Part shown: positions 12,101 through 18,689 of the stretch, in pieces | Layout of the letters: each line of letters opens with the position of its first letter | How positions within the stretch are numbered: the first letter of the stretch is position 1 | Source of the DNA: Nilaparvata lugens | Lineage: Eukaryota > Arthropoda > Insecta > Hemiptera > Delphacidae | Direction of reading: 5' to 3' | NCBI RefSeq assembly: GCF_014356525.2 | Contig: NC_052511.1 | Coordinates: forward strand, 8,216,500-8,280,499 | Length of the DNA stretch: 64,000 bases | Made by a program: the position numbers and the translations under genes | The notes under the pieces: model-generated | Database searches by the model: none | Told to the model about the DNA's origin: nothing | Seen by the model: the letters and a program-made list of their open reading frames with translations, nothing else

Positions 12101-15100
12101 AACAAAAATAAAACGCTATCAACTTTTCTAGACCTGGCCAAAGCCTTTGATACTATCTCTCAGTCCAGGCTCTTGAAAAAAATGGAACATCTAGGTATTA
12201 GGGGGTTGCCGCTAAGATTATTCCATTCCTACCTGTCTGATAGGTTTCAAATACTCACGATTAATAATAAAACTAGTATTAAGAAGCTCTCCGAGTATGG
12301 TCTTCCACAGGGAACAGTTCTGTCTCCTATACTGTTTCAAATTTACATAAATGATCTACTTAAATTAAAAATAAGAAATTGTAACATCATATCATTTGCA
12401 GATGACACCGCTTTGGTTTTCACAGATCGCACATGGGAGAACATGAAAATCACAGCTGAGAATGGTTTGAGGGTGGTACATTCTTGGCTGAATGAACATC
12501 TTCTAACTCTAAACACAGATAAAAGCGTCTTCATTACTTTCTCCCCAAACGCATCAACTCAACCACAGTCACTCAATACCATCAAAATCCATTTACTAAA
12601 TTGCAACAGTGAAAACCTATGTTCTTGTCCGAAAATAAATAAAAAAGATAATGTTAAATATTTAGGTATAACAATTGATCCCTATCTAAGATGGAACACC
12701 CATATAGATAACATGTGTAAAAAACTAAGATTTCTTATTTACAAATTTTATCAAATCAAACAACTGAACAATGTAAACATAACAAAGCTGATATACTACT
12801 CATATGCACAATCGGTATTACAATACGGTATTCGGGCTTGGGGAGGTGCTTTGAATGCTCATTTTAACAAACTTTTTATTATTCAAAAGCACCTAATTAA
12901 AACTATCCTAGGTAAACCTCGTCTGTATCCAACTAAATATTTGTTCAATGAGTTTAAGGTATTAACAGTCCGTCAACTTTATATCAAAAACCTAATAATT
13001 TTCATTAAAAATAATAGACATCTTTTTCTTTTCCGTGATACAAATCTCAATTTGCGTCCTTCCAGAAAGAGATTTGAAAACATAAGAATGGATCTCAATG
13101 TTTGCAGAAGACAATACTTTTACATAGCAAATAAATTGATTAACAACATTCCAGATTACCTCATTGAACATATCAATGGTAGATCCGATAAATTTTTCAA
13201 AAGAAGATCTATTGAATGGATAATAACCACTAAAATAGAGGATAAAATTTTTGATTAATTCATATTATCTTTCTCTATCAAGGTATGTTTTGCTGGCACT
13301 CTTGCATCTCTTTCTCTTTCTTTCTCTTTCCCTTTCTCCTTCTTTTCACTTCTTCATCTCTTTCATTTAATATTATGATATTGAATTTCTTATTATTTTT
13401 TGTTAATGTAATGTTGGCAACTCTTACCTGCGCACAGGATTTTCCTTGCAGGTGATTGGTTTCTTGTATTTTTGCTGTTCAAGTGAAATTTTTGAATGTA
13501 TTGGTTTTGGAAGAAACAATAAAGTTTTGAATTGAAAAAAATTGAAAAAAAAAGATTAAAAGCAGAAGGTTACGGTGGACGGGACACATTCTGAGGAAAT
13601 AAGAAAGCGCTCTGACAAGCAGTGTACTGAGGAATAATCCTATAGGAAGGAGACCAGCTGGAAGGCCAAAAACTAGATGGTGGCACCAGGTCCGGAAAGA
13701 TATGAGGAGGATGGGCCTAAAAGAGGAGAACGCGAGTGACCGAAACTTCTGGAGAGGCTTAGTTGATGAGGCCAAGTACCGACTGGGGTACGAGTGGCCA
13801 CCGCAGTAACTAAGTAGTACTGTTAATGAATCAATTTTTGAAATACAGTATTCCAAATTCATTTTGGTGGACTATATTGAAATTTTATATATCTTCCAGT
13901 AATTTTTGTCTTAATATCAACCATCTTCCACTTCCATTTCGGTTGATCATATTCAATCGTTTCTCCATGTAATTTGTTGTGAAAAGATTATTCATTCATC
14001 AACTTCTAAAATGTTCCACTCTCATTTGGATTTGCTTTATCCAATCGTTGCATGTATTCCTGTAGATTTTTTTGACAAAATGACTTATTTATATCATCCA
14101 CTTCCATTTTGGTTGAATGTGTGCATAAATTGATGAAACTTGTTGCGGCAGGCATTGTGATCGGCTTTGTGATTGGCGCCATCTATATTAAAATTTTATA
14201 TATCTTCCTGTAATTTTTGTCTTAATATCAACCATTTTCCACTTCCATTTCGGTTGATCATATTCAATCGTTGCATAAATTTCTCCATGTAATTTGTTGT
14301 GAAAAGATTATTCATTCATCAACTTCTAAAATGTTCCACTCTCATTTGGATTTGCTTTATCCAATCGTTGCATATATTCCTATATGACTTATTTATATCA
14401 TCCACTTCCATTTTGGTTGAATGTTTGCATAAATTGATGTAATTTGTTGCGGCAGGCATTGTGATCGGCTGTGTGATTGGCGCCATCTGCATAATAATGT
14501 GCACCATAGTGCTGGTGTACCGACACAAGTGCACCAAGCCGGGGCCTATCTGCCGCACCGGGCAGGCGGCCGCCAACGGCTCCACCGGCTTCTATCTGCC
14601 GCCCTCCACCGCCTTCGACGAAATGCACGAAATGGAGTGCTTCACCGGACCTCTTGACACCAAGGTTAGCACTCACTAAAACCATAGAACTCAATATAAC
14701 ATCTGGAGATACTAATTAACGTTAGTGCTCGCTACAAACATACAGCTCAAAATAAGTTCTGGAGATACTAGTTATTGAGTCAGCAGTAGTTTGCCTATAG
14801 TGAGGGCCAAGTTATAATGGCAGTGAATTGCAATGAATTGAGTGACTGTCTTTATTTTCCTAGAGAGCGAAGTTAGGGCGCAGTCGGTCCTCTCTTACAC
14901 TTAACTCTCTATTACAAGATAACAATACAAAAAAATACAAATAATATGATAGAAAAAAGAAAAAATTCAAAACAATATGAAAAAACAAAGAGAATTAAGA
15001 TAGGAGAACAGCGTTGACCAATCTCTGCCTTAATTAAATGTATTTCTACATTGTTAAAAACGGATTTAGCAACGTTGTGGAGTTAGAAAAGGATAACACC

Positions 15101-15567
15101 ATCTGCATTGTCGAATGATAGACAAGGCTAGCAACACCAATGTCAATCAAATACTGCCATTATAACGTGGACATCATTATAGTTTGATAAGCGATACTCA
15201 AATTCCTGCCAACCTAACTAAACAAGGCAGTAAACTACTTTTGAGTATTTTGTTGCCGCTTCAATTCAAAATAATAAGTTGAAATTAAATGAAGATATTA
15301 TCATTGAGAAAAATAACATAGAAGTTATCCCATGGTATAGGTCGTTATGCTCAAAATTTGATGCTGATTTTTGTCAAGATCTACACATTTTTACTTTCCT
15401 TGTCCTATTACCATAGGTAAGGAAAGTATTGCTTTCCGAAAAAAATTAAGGTACCCCAATTTCTAATTTTCTATACGTTTCAAGGTCCCCTGAGTCCAAA
15501 AAACTGGTTTTTGGGTATTGGTCTGTGTGTGTGTGTGTTGTGTGTGTGTGTGTGTGTGTGTGTGTTG

Positions 15568-15598
<31 letters not shown>

Positions 15599-18590
15599 TG
15601 TGTGTGTGTGGTGTGTGTGTGTGTGTATGAGTGTATGTGCGTCTGTGTACACGATATATCATCTCCCAATTAACGGAATGACTTGAAATTTGGAACTTAA
15701 GGTCCTTTCACTATAAGGATCCGACACGAACAATTTCGATCAAATGCAATCCAAGATGGCGGCTAAAATGGTGTCAAAAACAGGGTTTTTCGTGATTTTC
15801 TCGGAAACGGCTCCAACGATTTTGATCAAATTCATACCTAAAATAGTCATCGATAAGCTCTATCAACTGCCACAAGTCCCATATCTGTAAAAATTTCAGG
15901 AGCTCCGCCCCATCAATGCAGATAGATTCCCAATTATCAGGCTTCAGATACAATTGAAACAAAAAAAATCAAGTGGAGTAGATTGAGCATGAAAATCTCT
16001 ACAATTAATGTTCAGTAACATTTTCACCTAAAATTGAAAATAAGCTTTAAATTCGATAAAATGTGATTATTCAATTGCAAATTATTGTTGATTCTATTAA
16101 ATCATTCACTATGAAGAGATAGCAGACCTCATGTGTGTCTCCAGCGTTATTGCCCTGTCACCAGCTGGCTCAAATCTTTGAATAGTAGACTTGAGATGCG
16201 CGGGAACACTAGCGTCAGGTGATCAATTTTCATAACGGCAAGGAAAGTTGTGTGAGTGCGCCACACCAGAATTTTGAAGGTGTGTAGGTTTTGTAGATAA
16301 CAAATTAACCATCCACTTCTAGGAATTCAATAGATTAACTAACATGCAGTATGAAATATATCTTGATTAATTTTTTCAGATATCTCTTTCATGATAATGT
16401 CCTGTGATATGTTGTAAGAAGTTGTATGCTAGTTGTATGAGGAACTAACGTGACTAATATTGTTTTCAGGGTGGCTTCCCACAAGATCAAGTGAATGGAT
16501 TAAAGCTGACTCTACTCACCAATGGACGAATTCCCAATGGACATGCAACAAGAGAACGTGATCATGGTGTCAGAATAACAGAAAATCCTCAGGTAATATT
16601 TTTACTTCTCCTTGTAAAATCCTGTTCCAATATTAGAATGTTAGTTTTCGACTAAACAGGTTGTTTTCATAGTAAGTTAAACAAATTTCATAGGTTAAAT
16701 CGATCAGATATACCGGAATAAACTTGAATCCCAGCTATTACTATAGAAGGCGGTAGAAAAAGAAACTCGGCAACTATGCCATCCTATCATTTCTACCGAC
16801 TTTATAACGTGAAGACTTACATCATTAACGTGGAGCTCCAATTTATTTATCTAAGCTTCATCTCAACATCGTTCATTCATTAAAACTGCTCAAACTGTGA
16901 TTCAGTACATTTACAACTCTTTAATACAGTAACAAATAATAATATTATTGTAATGTAGAGAATATCACTATGAATGTCTATTGCCCGGTTGCAGAGTCGC
17001 TACATAAAGTCACCCATAGTTAACAGAGCCATTAGTTAACAACTCGTCCATAAATAGATGTTCGTTGCAGAGTCGTTTGCCAGACCCCTGTTAGCTATGG
17101 CTCTGATAAGGCACACACATAAGTCACCACACTGCTGCTCATACCACTTTTTGCGTGGTATGCTTCTATCCAACTAATGTATTGGAAACGAGGAGAAAAT
17201 CACTGTGAACAGTTCTTCCAAACCTCCAGTCGGATGACGTCACAACATGACGCTTGTCTATCACAAAACTTCTGTCTGCTTATTGTGTTATGTTTGGAGG
17301 TTACGAATCAAGATCGTATTTATTATTGTATAATATTAATTTAAAAAAATTGACCAGAATTATTTCATTGTCTTCTGACATTTTGATATATATTGGAAGC
17401 AAAGCAGCCAGTTTACAAGATATATTTCTAATGACTCTGCATAAGGTGCTTATTATTTAAATTGATAATAATTGATTATTCAAATTTATTAAATTATACA
17501 ATTTATTAAAAATTGTATTAAGCTACATCTTCATTCAAGCTACTCGAATAGTCAATTATATTTTATTCAGTTTATTTACACTTTATCTAAAGTTTCAAAT
17601 AGTTAACGTTATTATAATGTAATCAACTGTATGACCATACAGTAAACAAAGCAGATGACACTATCTCTTTCACGCTTTGCGATGTTGCCACATCGTTTAT
17701 CAACAATTTATAAACTCTACTAATTGACAAAATATTTAATCTCAATCATAAAAATTTATCATTACATCTTTAAAAAATATATTTTCTTGACAAATAAAAT
17801 ATGATTAACTATTTTCAACAATAATGAACAGTTAAATTCATCAGATATACCAGTATCAGCTGTTTGGGTGGCAAGGCTGAGATCTGGCAACCCTTTTCTC
17901 CTATCCTCCTACACTGCCATTATAACGTGGACCTTACTATATGAGTATGAATAAATTTGAATTGATTGATTGATTGATTGAGTACTTTATTTATGTAGAT
18001 TACAATGTATACTGGCTTATACACTTATCTACAATAGCTTACAATACAGCAAAATTATAGATGAATTTACATAATATAGACTAAGAAAATAATGAGAGTG
18101 TTAATTATTGAATCTCACTATAGAGTATTACAATTCATGTTCAGTATGATCCATCGACAACATCTGACTTTGAATCAATTGTTGATTGTTTCAGTTCAAC
18201 TCGCCGATTGGCAACCTATCGCCGGGCTCGTGCGAGGGCATGCGCGTGGCCAGCGACGAGGGCGACAGTCTGCTCAGTGGAGGCCTTCAAGAGGCGGAGG
18301 TCGACGCCCTCGAGGAGGACGATGATGGCGAGAGCACCAGCCTCAACGACACGCAACTGACAGTACTGGACTGTTGCCAACAGCATGGAAACGACAGGCA
18401 TCTGACAGCCTGTTGCCAACAGCACGGAAACGACAGGCACCTGACAGCAGCGCTGGACTGTTGCCAACAGAACGAGGCGACTGTCAAGTGCTGCAAGGCA
18501 GAACGGATGATAGCCGACGACGATGACGGCTTCCATGAGAACGAGGGCCACCGTCACCATCACCTCATCATGTTGGGGCCCAACGGATGA
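3065..18590 (+). CDS. C-terminal part of an FN3-domain single-pass membrane receptor, protogenin/IGDCC-like (8 exons, 5' end outside window)
   Basis: Eight exons join without frame conflict (133, 286, 131, 188, 181, 209, 123 and 396 nt) into 548 residues ending at TGA 18588-18590. Residues ~1-83, ~84-183 and ~184-285 are three fibronectin type III domains, each with the early Trp (VKWSLEP, LTWVGS, ISWKEP) and late Tyr/Leu core (ETWYEV, YTLYELKVRT, RYTLKIWASS). Residues 286-306 are a Ser/Thr/Pro stalk, 307-328 one transmembrane helix (GIVIGCVIGAICIIMCTIVL) followed by YRHK, so a type I topology. The tail is about 220 residues, acidic, with Cys-Cys and His clusters. FN3 repeats, a Gly-Ile-rich helix and YR stop-transfer resemble protogenin/IGDCC proteins of the DCC/neogenin family (cell-surface adhesion or guidance receptors), from which Ig domains and earlier FN3 repeats would lie upstream. 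Other FN3 receptors are possible. The FN3 receptor call is firm; the family name is inference. Confidence 0.8.
3270..3480. repeat. Interspersed repeat-like DNA, type uncertain
   Basis: The CCCGTGCTCCGCAAGGG start has the look of arthropod transposon ends, but I see no second copy of that part in the window. The end (3427-3478, ...ACACAACTTACAGAAAAGTA) is repeated at 3842-3902, so a ~50-bp direct repeat brackets the SINE-containing stretch. Confidence 0.4.
3595..3840 (+). mobile_element. tRNA-derived SINE, copy 1
   Basis: The head resembles a tRNA (GTGGTTTTGTGGATATAGTG; B-box-like GGGTTCACACCC). A body shared with the copy at 59456-59693 follows: GTCGGTCCCGGCTGAAGT, CCCATTGACGGCT and GGACTCCCCACCA with CAAAA next to it. 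The tail is a T/A-rich run at 3840-3860. The two copies differ enough to be old. Such elements depend on LINE machinery for movement. Confidence 0.8.
3841..4339. other. AT-rich intron sequence
   Basis: Between the SINE and the 41-bp array I see only AT-rich intronic DNA, including an imperfect A/T palindrome near 4025-4085. No coding signal is visible. Confidence 0.5.
4340..4985. repeat. 41-bp minisatellite, 16 units
   Basis: GGAATAG recurs at 4349 and every 41 bases to 4964. The unit core is GGAATAGATTTAATATTCTA, followed by TCCAAGC and TTTTTG. It is internally palindromic: GAATAGA pairs with TCTATTC, and AAGC with GCTT across T5. Units differ mainly at T/C positions. It lies in the 2.5-kb intron between exons a and b. 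Confidence 0.95.
5279..5572. mobile_element. Foldback element (MITE-like), intact-looking reference copy of the CCATGG family
   Basis: Left arm 5279-5370 and right arm 5483-5572 are near-complementary over ~90 bp (landmarks GATATCCCATGGTATA and ATCGGCTTGAGATAACAG). A related, interrupted copy lies at 42594-43915, and fragments at 15325-15350 and 33960. It carries no coding capacity. Confidence 0.85.
5578..5665 (+). repeat. Short interspersed sequence with stem-loop and AATAAA-type tail
   Basis: It holds GGGATAGTTTTGGGCATGAA and CTTTCC downstream, then GATAAATAAATGAAAAAA. Related stretches with AGTTTTGGGC occur at 56366-56410 and 63125-63155. It looks like the 3' end of a retroposon family. 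Confidence 0.4.
5746..6031 (+). CDS. Exon b: end of FN3-1 and start of FN3-2
   Basis: The acceptor is TTCTTCCAG at 5737-5745; the donor is AACAG|GTACTT at 6031/6032. It enters in phase 1 and leaves in phase 2. It encodes residues 45-139: the core ETWYEVVMSG of the first domain, a linker near PLPAPTHLFA, then LTWVGSVPPANVSHYTISYH of the second. Two N-glycosylation sequons (NLT, NVS) and a third NSS agree with an extracellular position. GC content is clearly higher than in the flanking introns. Confidence 0.85.
6108..6195 (-). repeat. Short interspersed element tail (CTCTCCCAAATTTAGATAA family)
   Basis: It shows GGGAGA, then ~30 bases, then CTCTCCCAAATTTAGATAAC, then a stretch ending in TCCGAAATAGG. 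Read on the minus strand it matches the 3' end of the copies at 8640-8765 and 57235-57372. Confidence 0.6.
6908..7038 (+). CDS. Exon c: second half of FN3-2
   Basis: The acceptor is TTTGTTCCAG ending at 6907; the donor is GATT|GTGAGT at 7038/7039. It enters in phase 2 and leaves in phase 1. It encodes residues 140-183, STSTGVQITGLKAYTLYEL and KVRTHDENNRHSEYS, which is the E-F-G strand pattern of an FN3 domain with the usual Leu, Tyr and Val core positions. Confidence 0.85.
7694..7739. repeat. 46-bp direct repeat, left copy
   Basis: The stretch starting AGAGGAATTGACGTATTCAA is repeated without difference at 8510-8555, 816 bases away. The pair brackets exon d of the receptor gene. Confidence 0.9.
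7873..7976. repeat. 51-bp tandem duplication, AT-rich
   Basis: ATTCGATTTGATTCTATTAT begins at 7873 and again at 7924, just upstream of the polypyrimidine tract of exon d. Confidence 0.85.
8003..8190 (+). CDS. Exon d: first part of FN3-3
   Basis: The acceptor is TTTTTTTGTTAG ending at 8002; the donor is AAAC|GTAAGT at 8190/8191. It enters in phase 1 and leaves in phase 0. It encodes residues 184-246 beginning LPGPVHDVQWKLMNSSTVRI, then ISWKEPLKVNGVIVNYTLAY, the A to C' strands of an FN3 domain. A perfect ~46-bp direct repeat flanks the exon (7694-7739 and 8510-8555). Confidence 0.85.
8324..8480. repeat. Degenerate ~65-bp repeat with GATATTGACGGAAAT
   Basis: GCTTGATATTGACGGAAAT with AAATTAACATTGAT recurs two to three times. 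It is intronic. Confidence 0.7.
8640..8765 (+). repeat. Short interspersed element tail (CTCTCCC family), well preserved
   Basis: The order is GGACTATGTGTAGCCTTATC, TAAATTTGGGTGAGGAATAG, a CTCTCCC arm, GATGATGTACTTATTGTATC and AATCAATAAAGAATAAC. The GGG-GAG/CTCTCCC arms can form a stem just before an AATAAAG tail. Copies occur on both strands elsewhere in the window. Confidence 0.7.
8974..9154 (+). CDS. Exon e: end of FN3-3 and the Ser/Thr/Pro stalk
   Basis: The acceptor is TCTGTTCAACAG ending at 8973; the donor is CTAG|GTGAGT at 9154/9155. It enters in phase 0 and leaves in phase 1. It encodes residues 247-306: the FN3 core RYTLKIWASSGAGPGPPSP, then a non-globular stretch rich in Pro, Ser, Thr and charge that leads to the membrane helix of the next exon. 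The following intron is 5.3 kb and contains the LINE. Confidence 0.85.
9199..9395 (+). repeat. Interspersed repeat shared with 60059-60250
   Basis: The landmarks GAAAGCTTTAACATTGAG, ACGATTGGCCATCAGCTGTC and GAGCTCTACTGTCATTGGCC recur, diverged, at 60059-60250. The LINE lies about 60 bases downstream. Confidence 0.75.
9464..10063 (+). CDS. LINE ORF1 protein, N-terminally truncated
   Basis: It encodes about 199 residues; the track start is TTG, not ATG, and a stop lies just upstream, so the true N-terminus is missing. Residues ~1-45 look like a coiled coil (LKSQLRASKVSLKSMREENK and heptad-like Leu/Ile to REINETQQ). Residues ~48-120 resemble an RRM-like fold (NLEIVGIP, IAHRVPS, NVIVRF), and the basic C-terminal part contains NIFLNDHLT and WVKDTKILIRK. 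This order is known for LINE ORF1 nucleic-acid chaperones, which bind the element RNA in the particle with ORF2; a related C-terminal domain also occurs in baculovirus FP-type proteins. It ends 219 bases before ORF2. Confidence 0.75.
   Translation: MSTLKSQLRASKVSLKSMREENKSIKDRCNKLEIENIKLRREINETQQHSRKDNLEIVGIPETKNENVYTLLESVAKAIDTPFIRDHISIAHRVPSAKNKTNVIVRFTSRSAKMNWKSAAKAKGHLKTSDLNCNLPPSNIFLNDHLTAYNKFLLNKAKDLKKNNKLAYVWVKDTKILIRKQQDSPVKRISSEDDLKPFE
10283..13258 (+). CDS. LINE ORF2: APE endonuclease plus reverse transcriptase, intact
   Basis: It encodes 991 residues from ATG 10283 to TAA 13256-13258. The endonuclease (about residues 38-260) shows N47 in HMNIRSMN, E76 in SETW, D182 in GDLNIDL, and D250-H251 in ITDHF, the catalytic set of APE-type enzymes that nick the target DNA. 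The RT (about 480-770) shows KIVPIHKSGDPTNPTNYRPI, TFLDLAKAFDTI, YGLPQGTVLSPILFQIYIND and SFADDTALVF with D707-D708. A C-terminal region follows (KYLGITIDPYLRWNTHI, QYGIRAWGGA). No frameshift or stop occurs. This is typical of CR1/L2/Jockey-type polymerases that copy RNA at the nicked target; finer clade assignment needs a tree. Confidence 0.95.
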   Translation: MVLVNNFDNELLQESYETHEIDNVFDFNPHNYIDELNINLFNICHMNIRSMNKNFDEFSYIIQNCKTAFDIIVLSETWSDENNFNYNLNDYSVHSAPGKLNKCDGICVFSRNMHKINLINFEILEANSLILDMSLLNYNIELTIVAIYRSPSSDLNIFINSLNECIDYLNGIKKQNIIITGDLNIDLNRNSNVVNEYFNLLSSNGFKSYINKPTRVVNGSQSCLDHIFYRNSSNYINSSIGAIIKTSITDHFIICLSLGIEETVKKPQLTMRNYKESINFRELATNLNNYNWSDVDSLIDSDVDDAVDLFVNILITEIKKVTYIKTLSHKMKPLKPWITTGLITSIRNRDRMHQLLKKQPFNIILKTQYINYRNTLNNMIKQCKYDYYNNKLNQCRGNSKKTWECINDLLNTKRKTGMPNIDSEILNHHFAHIGQLYADKLINNSPVSDRQHTHIDSTVPSYNSFFLSNTDENEIFHTLNSLKASSSPGMDTLTSTCLKKISPFITEPLKKIVNKCFQIGYFPKQFKVAKIVPIHKSGDPTNPTNYRPISLLNNLAKVVEKLLKNRLVSYLDKFKIINVNQYGFQAGKSTEDAISKLLELVTDNFNNKNKTLSTFLDLAKAFDTISQSRLLKKMEHLGIRGLPLRLFHSYLSDRFQILTINNKTSIKKLSEYGLPQGTVLSPILFQIYINDLLKLKIRNCNIISFADDTALVFTDRTWENMKITAENGLRVVHSWLNEHLLTLNTDKSVFITFSPNASTQPQSLNTIKIHLLNCNSENLCSCPKINKKDNVKYLGITIDPYLRWNTHIDNMCKKLRFLIYKFYQIKQLNNVNITKLIYYSYAQSVLQYGIRAWGGALNAHFNKLFIIQKHLIKTILGKPRLYPTKYLFNEFKVLTVRQLYIKNLIIFIKNNRHLFLFRDTNLNLRPSRKRFENIRMDLNVCRRQYFYIANKLINNIPDYLIEHINGRSDKFFKRRSIEWIITTKIEDKIFD
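13567..13809 (+). pseudogene. C-terminal fragment of an RTE-type polymerase
   Basis: The frame reads RLRWTGHILRK, an in-frame TAA at 13600-13602, then ESALTSSVLRNNPIGRRPAG, RPKTRWWHQVRKDM, and ends ...YEWPPQ at TAA 13807-13809. The RWxGHxxR and GRxxxGRPKxxW signatures are those of RTE-clade C-termini. It begins directly after the LINE tail. It may belong to the same family as the RT fragment at 1884-2965 (opposite strand), but the two do not overlap and cannot be compared. Confidence 0.8.
13873..14183. repeat. Tandem duplication copy A, including the transmembrane-exon acceptor
   Basis: This ~311-bp stretch is repeated as copy B (14184-14487). The copies differ by a few substitutions and small indels (for example 14 extra bases in A near 14070). 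Copy A ends inside the start of the transmembrane exon; copy B continues into the intact exon f. Confidence 0.92.
14152..14213 (+). pseudogene. Duplicated, truncated start of transmembrane exon f with in-frame stop
   Basis: An acceptor GCGGCAG ends at 14151, the same seven bases as the real one. Translated in the phase of exon e it reads GIVIGFVIGAIYIKILYIFL and then TAA at 14211-14213. Splicing here would give a receptor ending at the end of a hydrophobic helix with no cytoplasmic tail. No evidence of use is visible; it could equally be a harmless duplication scar. Confidence 0.75.
14184..14487. repeat. Tandem duplication copy B
   Basis: This is the second copy of the unit at 13873-14183. 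It supplies the acceptor of the intact exon f and merges into that exon after GGCGCCATC. Confidence 0.9.
14456..14664 (+). CDS. Exon f: transmembrane helix and start of cytoplasmic tail
   Basis: The acceptor is TTGTTGCGGCAG ending at 14455; the donor is CCAAG|GTTAGC at 14664/14665. It enters in phase 1 and leaves in phase 0. Residues 307-328 form a helix of 20-odd hydrophobic residues, followed by YRHKCTKPGP, a basic stop-transfer. The tail part reads GFYLPPSTAFDEMHEMECF. The first ~32 bases and the preceding ~270 intron bases also exist as a tandem copy just upstream (13873-14183). Confidence 0.88.
14795..15182. mobile_element. MITE with CTATAGTGAGG ends (M family), copy 1
   Basis: The left end is CTATAGTGAGGGCCAAG with TTATAATGGCAGTG; the right end is CTGCCATTATAACGTGGAC with ATCATTATAG. 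The interior shares ATGATAGACAAGG and TCTACATTGTTAAAAA with the other copies. It has no coding capacity. Ends next to TA suggest a Tc1/mariner-type origin, which is inference. Confidence 0.8.
15391..16270 (+). mobile_element. A-family interspersed element, copy 1, with TG microsatellite
   Basis: It starts ACTTTCCTTGTCCTATTACC and ends GGCAAGGAAAGTTGTGTGAG followed by TGCGCCACACCAGA. Matching copies lie at 45468-46287 (opposite strand) and 54748-55708. A (TG)n tract at 15522-15636 is an internal part of the element. Only short non-conserved ORFs occur, so it is non-autonomous or decayed. Confidence 0.85.
16470..16592 (+). CDS. Exon g: cytoplasmic tail
   Basis: The acceptor is ATTGTTTTCAG ending at 16469; the donor is CTCAG|GTAATA at 16592/16593. 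It is 123 nt, phase 0 at both ends, so it could be skipped without changing the frame. It encodes residues 377-417 (GGFPQDQVNGLKLTLLTNGR and on), with no recognised domain. Confidence 0.8.
16593..17639. other. Intron between exons g and h, upper part
   Basis: I see no coding signal. CTATAACG/ACGTGGA fragments near 16790-16835 resemble decayed ends of the M family, and 17000-17110 holds an imperfect duplication around GAGCCAT/GTTAAC. Confidence 0.4.
17640..17945. mobile_element. M-family MITE fragment (right part)
   Basis: CACTATCTCTTTCACGCTTT, GATGTTGCCACATCG and the end CACTGCCATTATAACGTGG with ACCTTACTAT match the copies at 42778-43816. The left end is not clear. Confidence 0.7.
17951..18070 (-). 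mobile_element. LINE/SINE 3' tail with (TCAA)n
   Basis: On the minus strand it reads ...CTACATAAATAAAGTACTC followed by repeated TCAA, a poly(A)-signal-like AATAAAG and a tetranucleotide tail as in CR1/L2-type retroposons. It sits about 120 bases before exon h. Confidence 0.6.
18195..18590 (+). CDS. Exon h: terminal coding exon, acidic tail
   Basis: The acceptor is TGATTGTTTCAG ending at 18194; the reading frame is open to TGA 18588-18590. It encodes residues 418-548. Features seen: DEGDSLLSGG and an Asp/Glu run, a 13-residue tandem duplication (CCQQHGNDRHLTA twice, 39-bp DNA period at 18372-18449) with a third partial CCQQ, a KCC, a second acidic patch ADDDDGF, and the His-rich end HRHHHLIMLGPNG. 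Codons are GC-rich against AT-rich surroundings. Confidence 0.85.
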   Translation, partial: FNSPIGNLSPGSCEGMRVASDEGDSLLSGGLQEAEVDALEEDDDGESTSLNDTQLTVLDCCQQHGNDRHLTACCQQHGNDRHLTAALDCCQQNEATVKCCKAERMIADDDDGFHENEGHRHHHLIMLGPNG

Positions 18591-18689
18591 GTGCGGCACA
18601 AGCGGCTGGCACCCCGTCGCAAGCTCCTGCCGTTCTAGTACACACACAACTCACTCTCAGTCACAGACACACACAATCGGCACAACAGG

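Larger units (their letters stand above)
9455..13548 (+). mobile_element. 5'-truncated two-ORF LINE of the CR1/L2/Jockey group
   Basis: ORF1 (9464-10063) and ORF2 (10283-13258) are followed by a ~270-bp 3'UTR with TCTTTCTC runs and AATAAAG at about 13519-13525. The end is a tail of ATTGAAAAA-like units up to 13548. No in-frame ATG exists for ORF1 inside the element-like region and TAA stands at 9458-9460, so the 5' end was lost. ORF2 is fully open, so the copy is young or its source was recently active. It lies in sense orientation in the 5.3-kb intron between exons e and f. I did not find clear target duplications. Confidence 0.9.

Noticed and set aside
18591..18641. Stop-codon readthrough of the receptor
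   Set aside because: In-frame reading after TGA gives 15 basic residues and then TAG, but the context (TGA then GTG) is not a known leaky one and nothing supports use.
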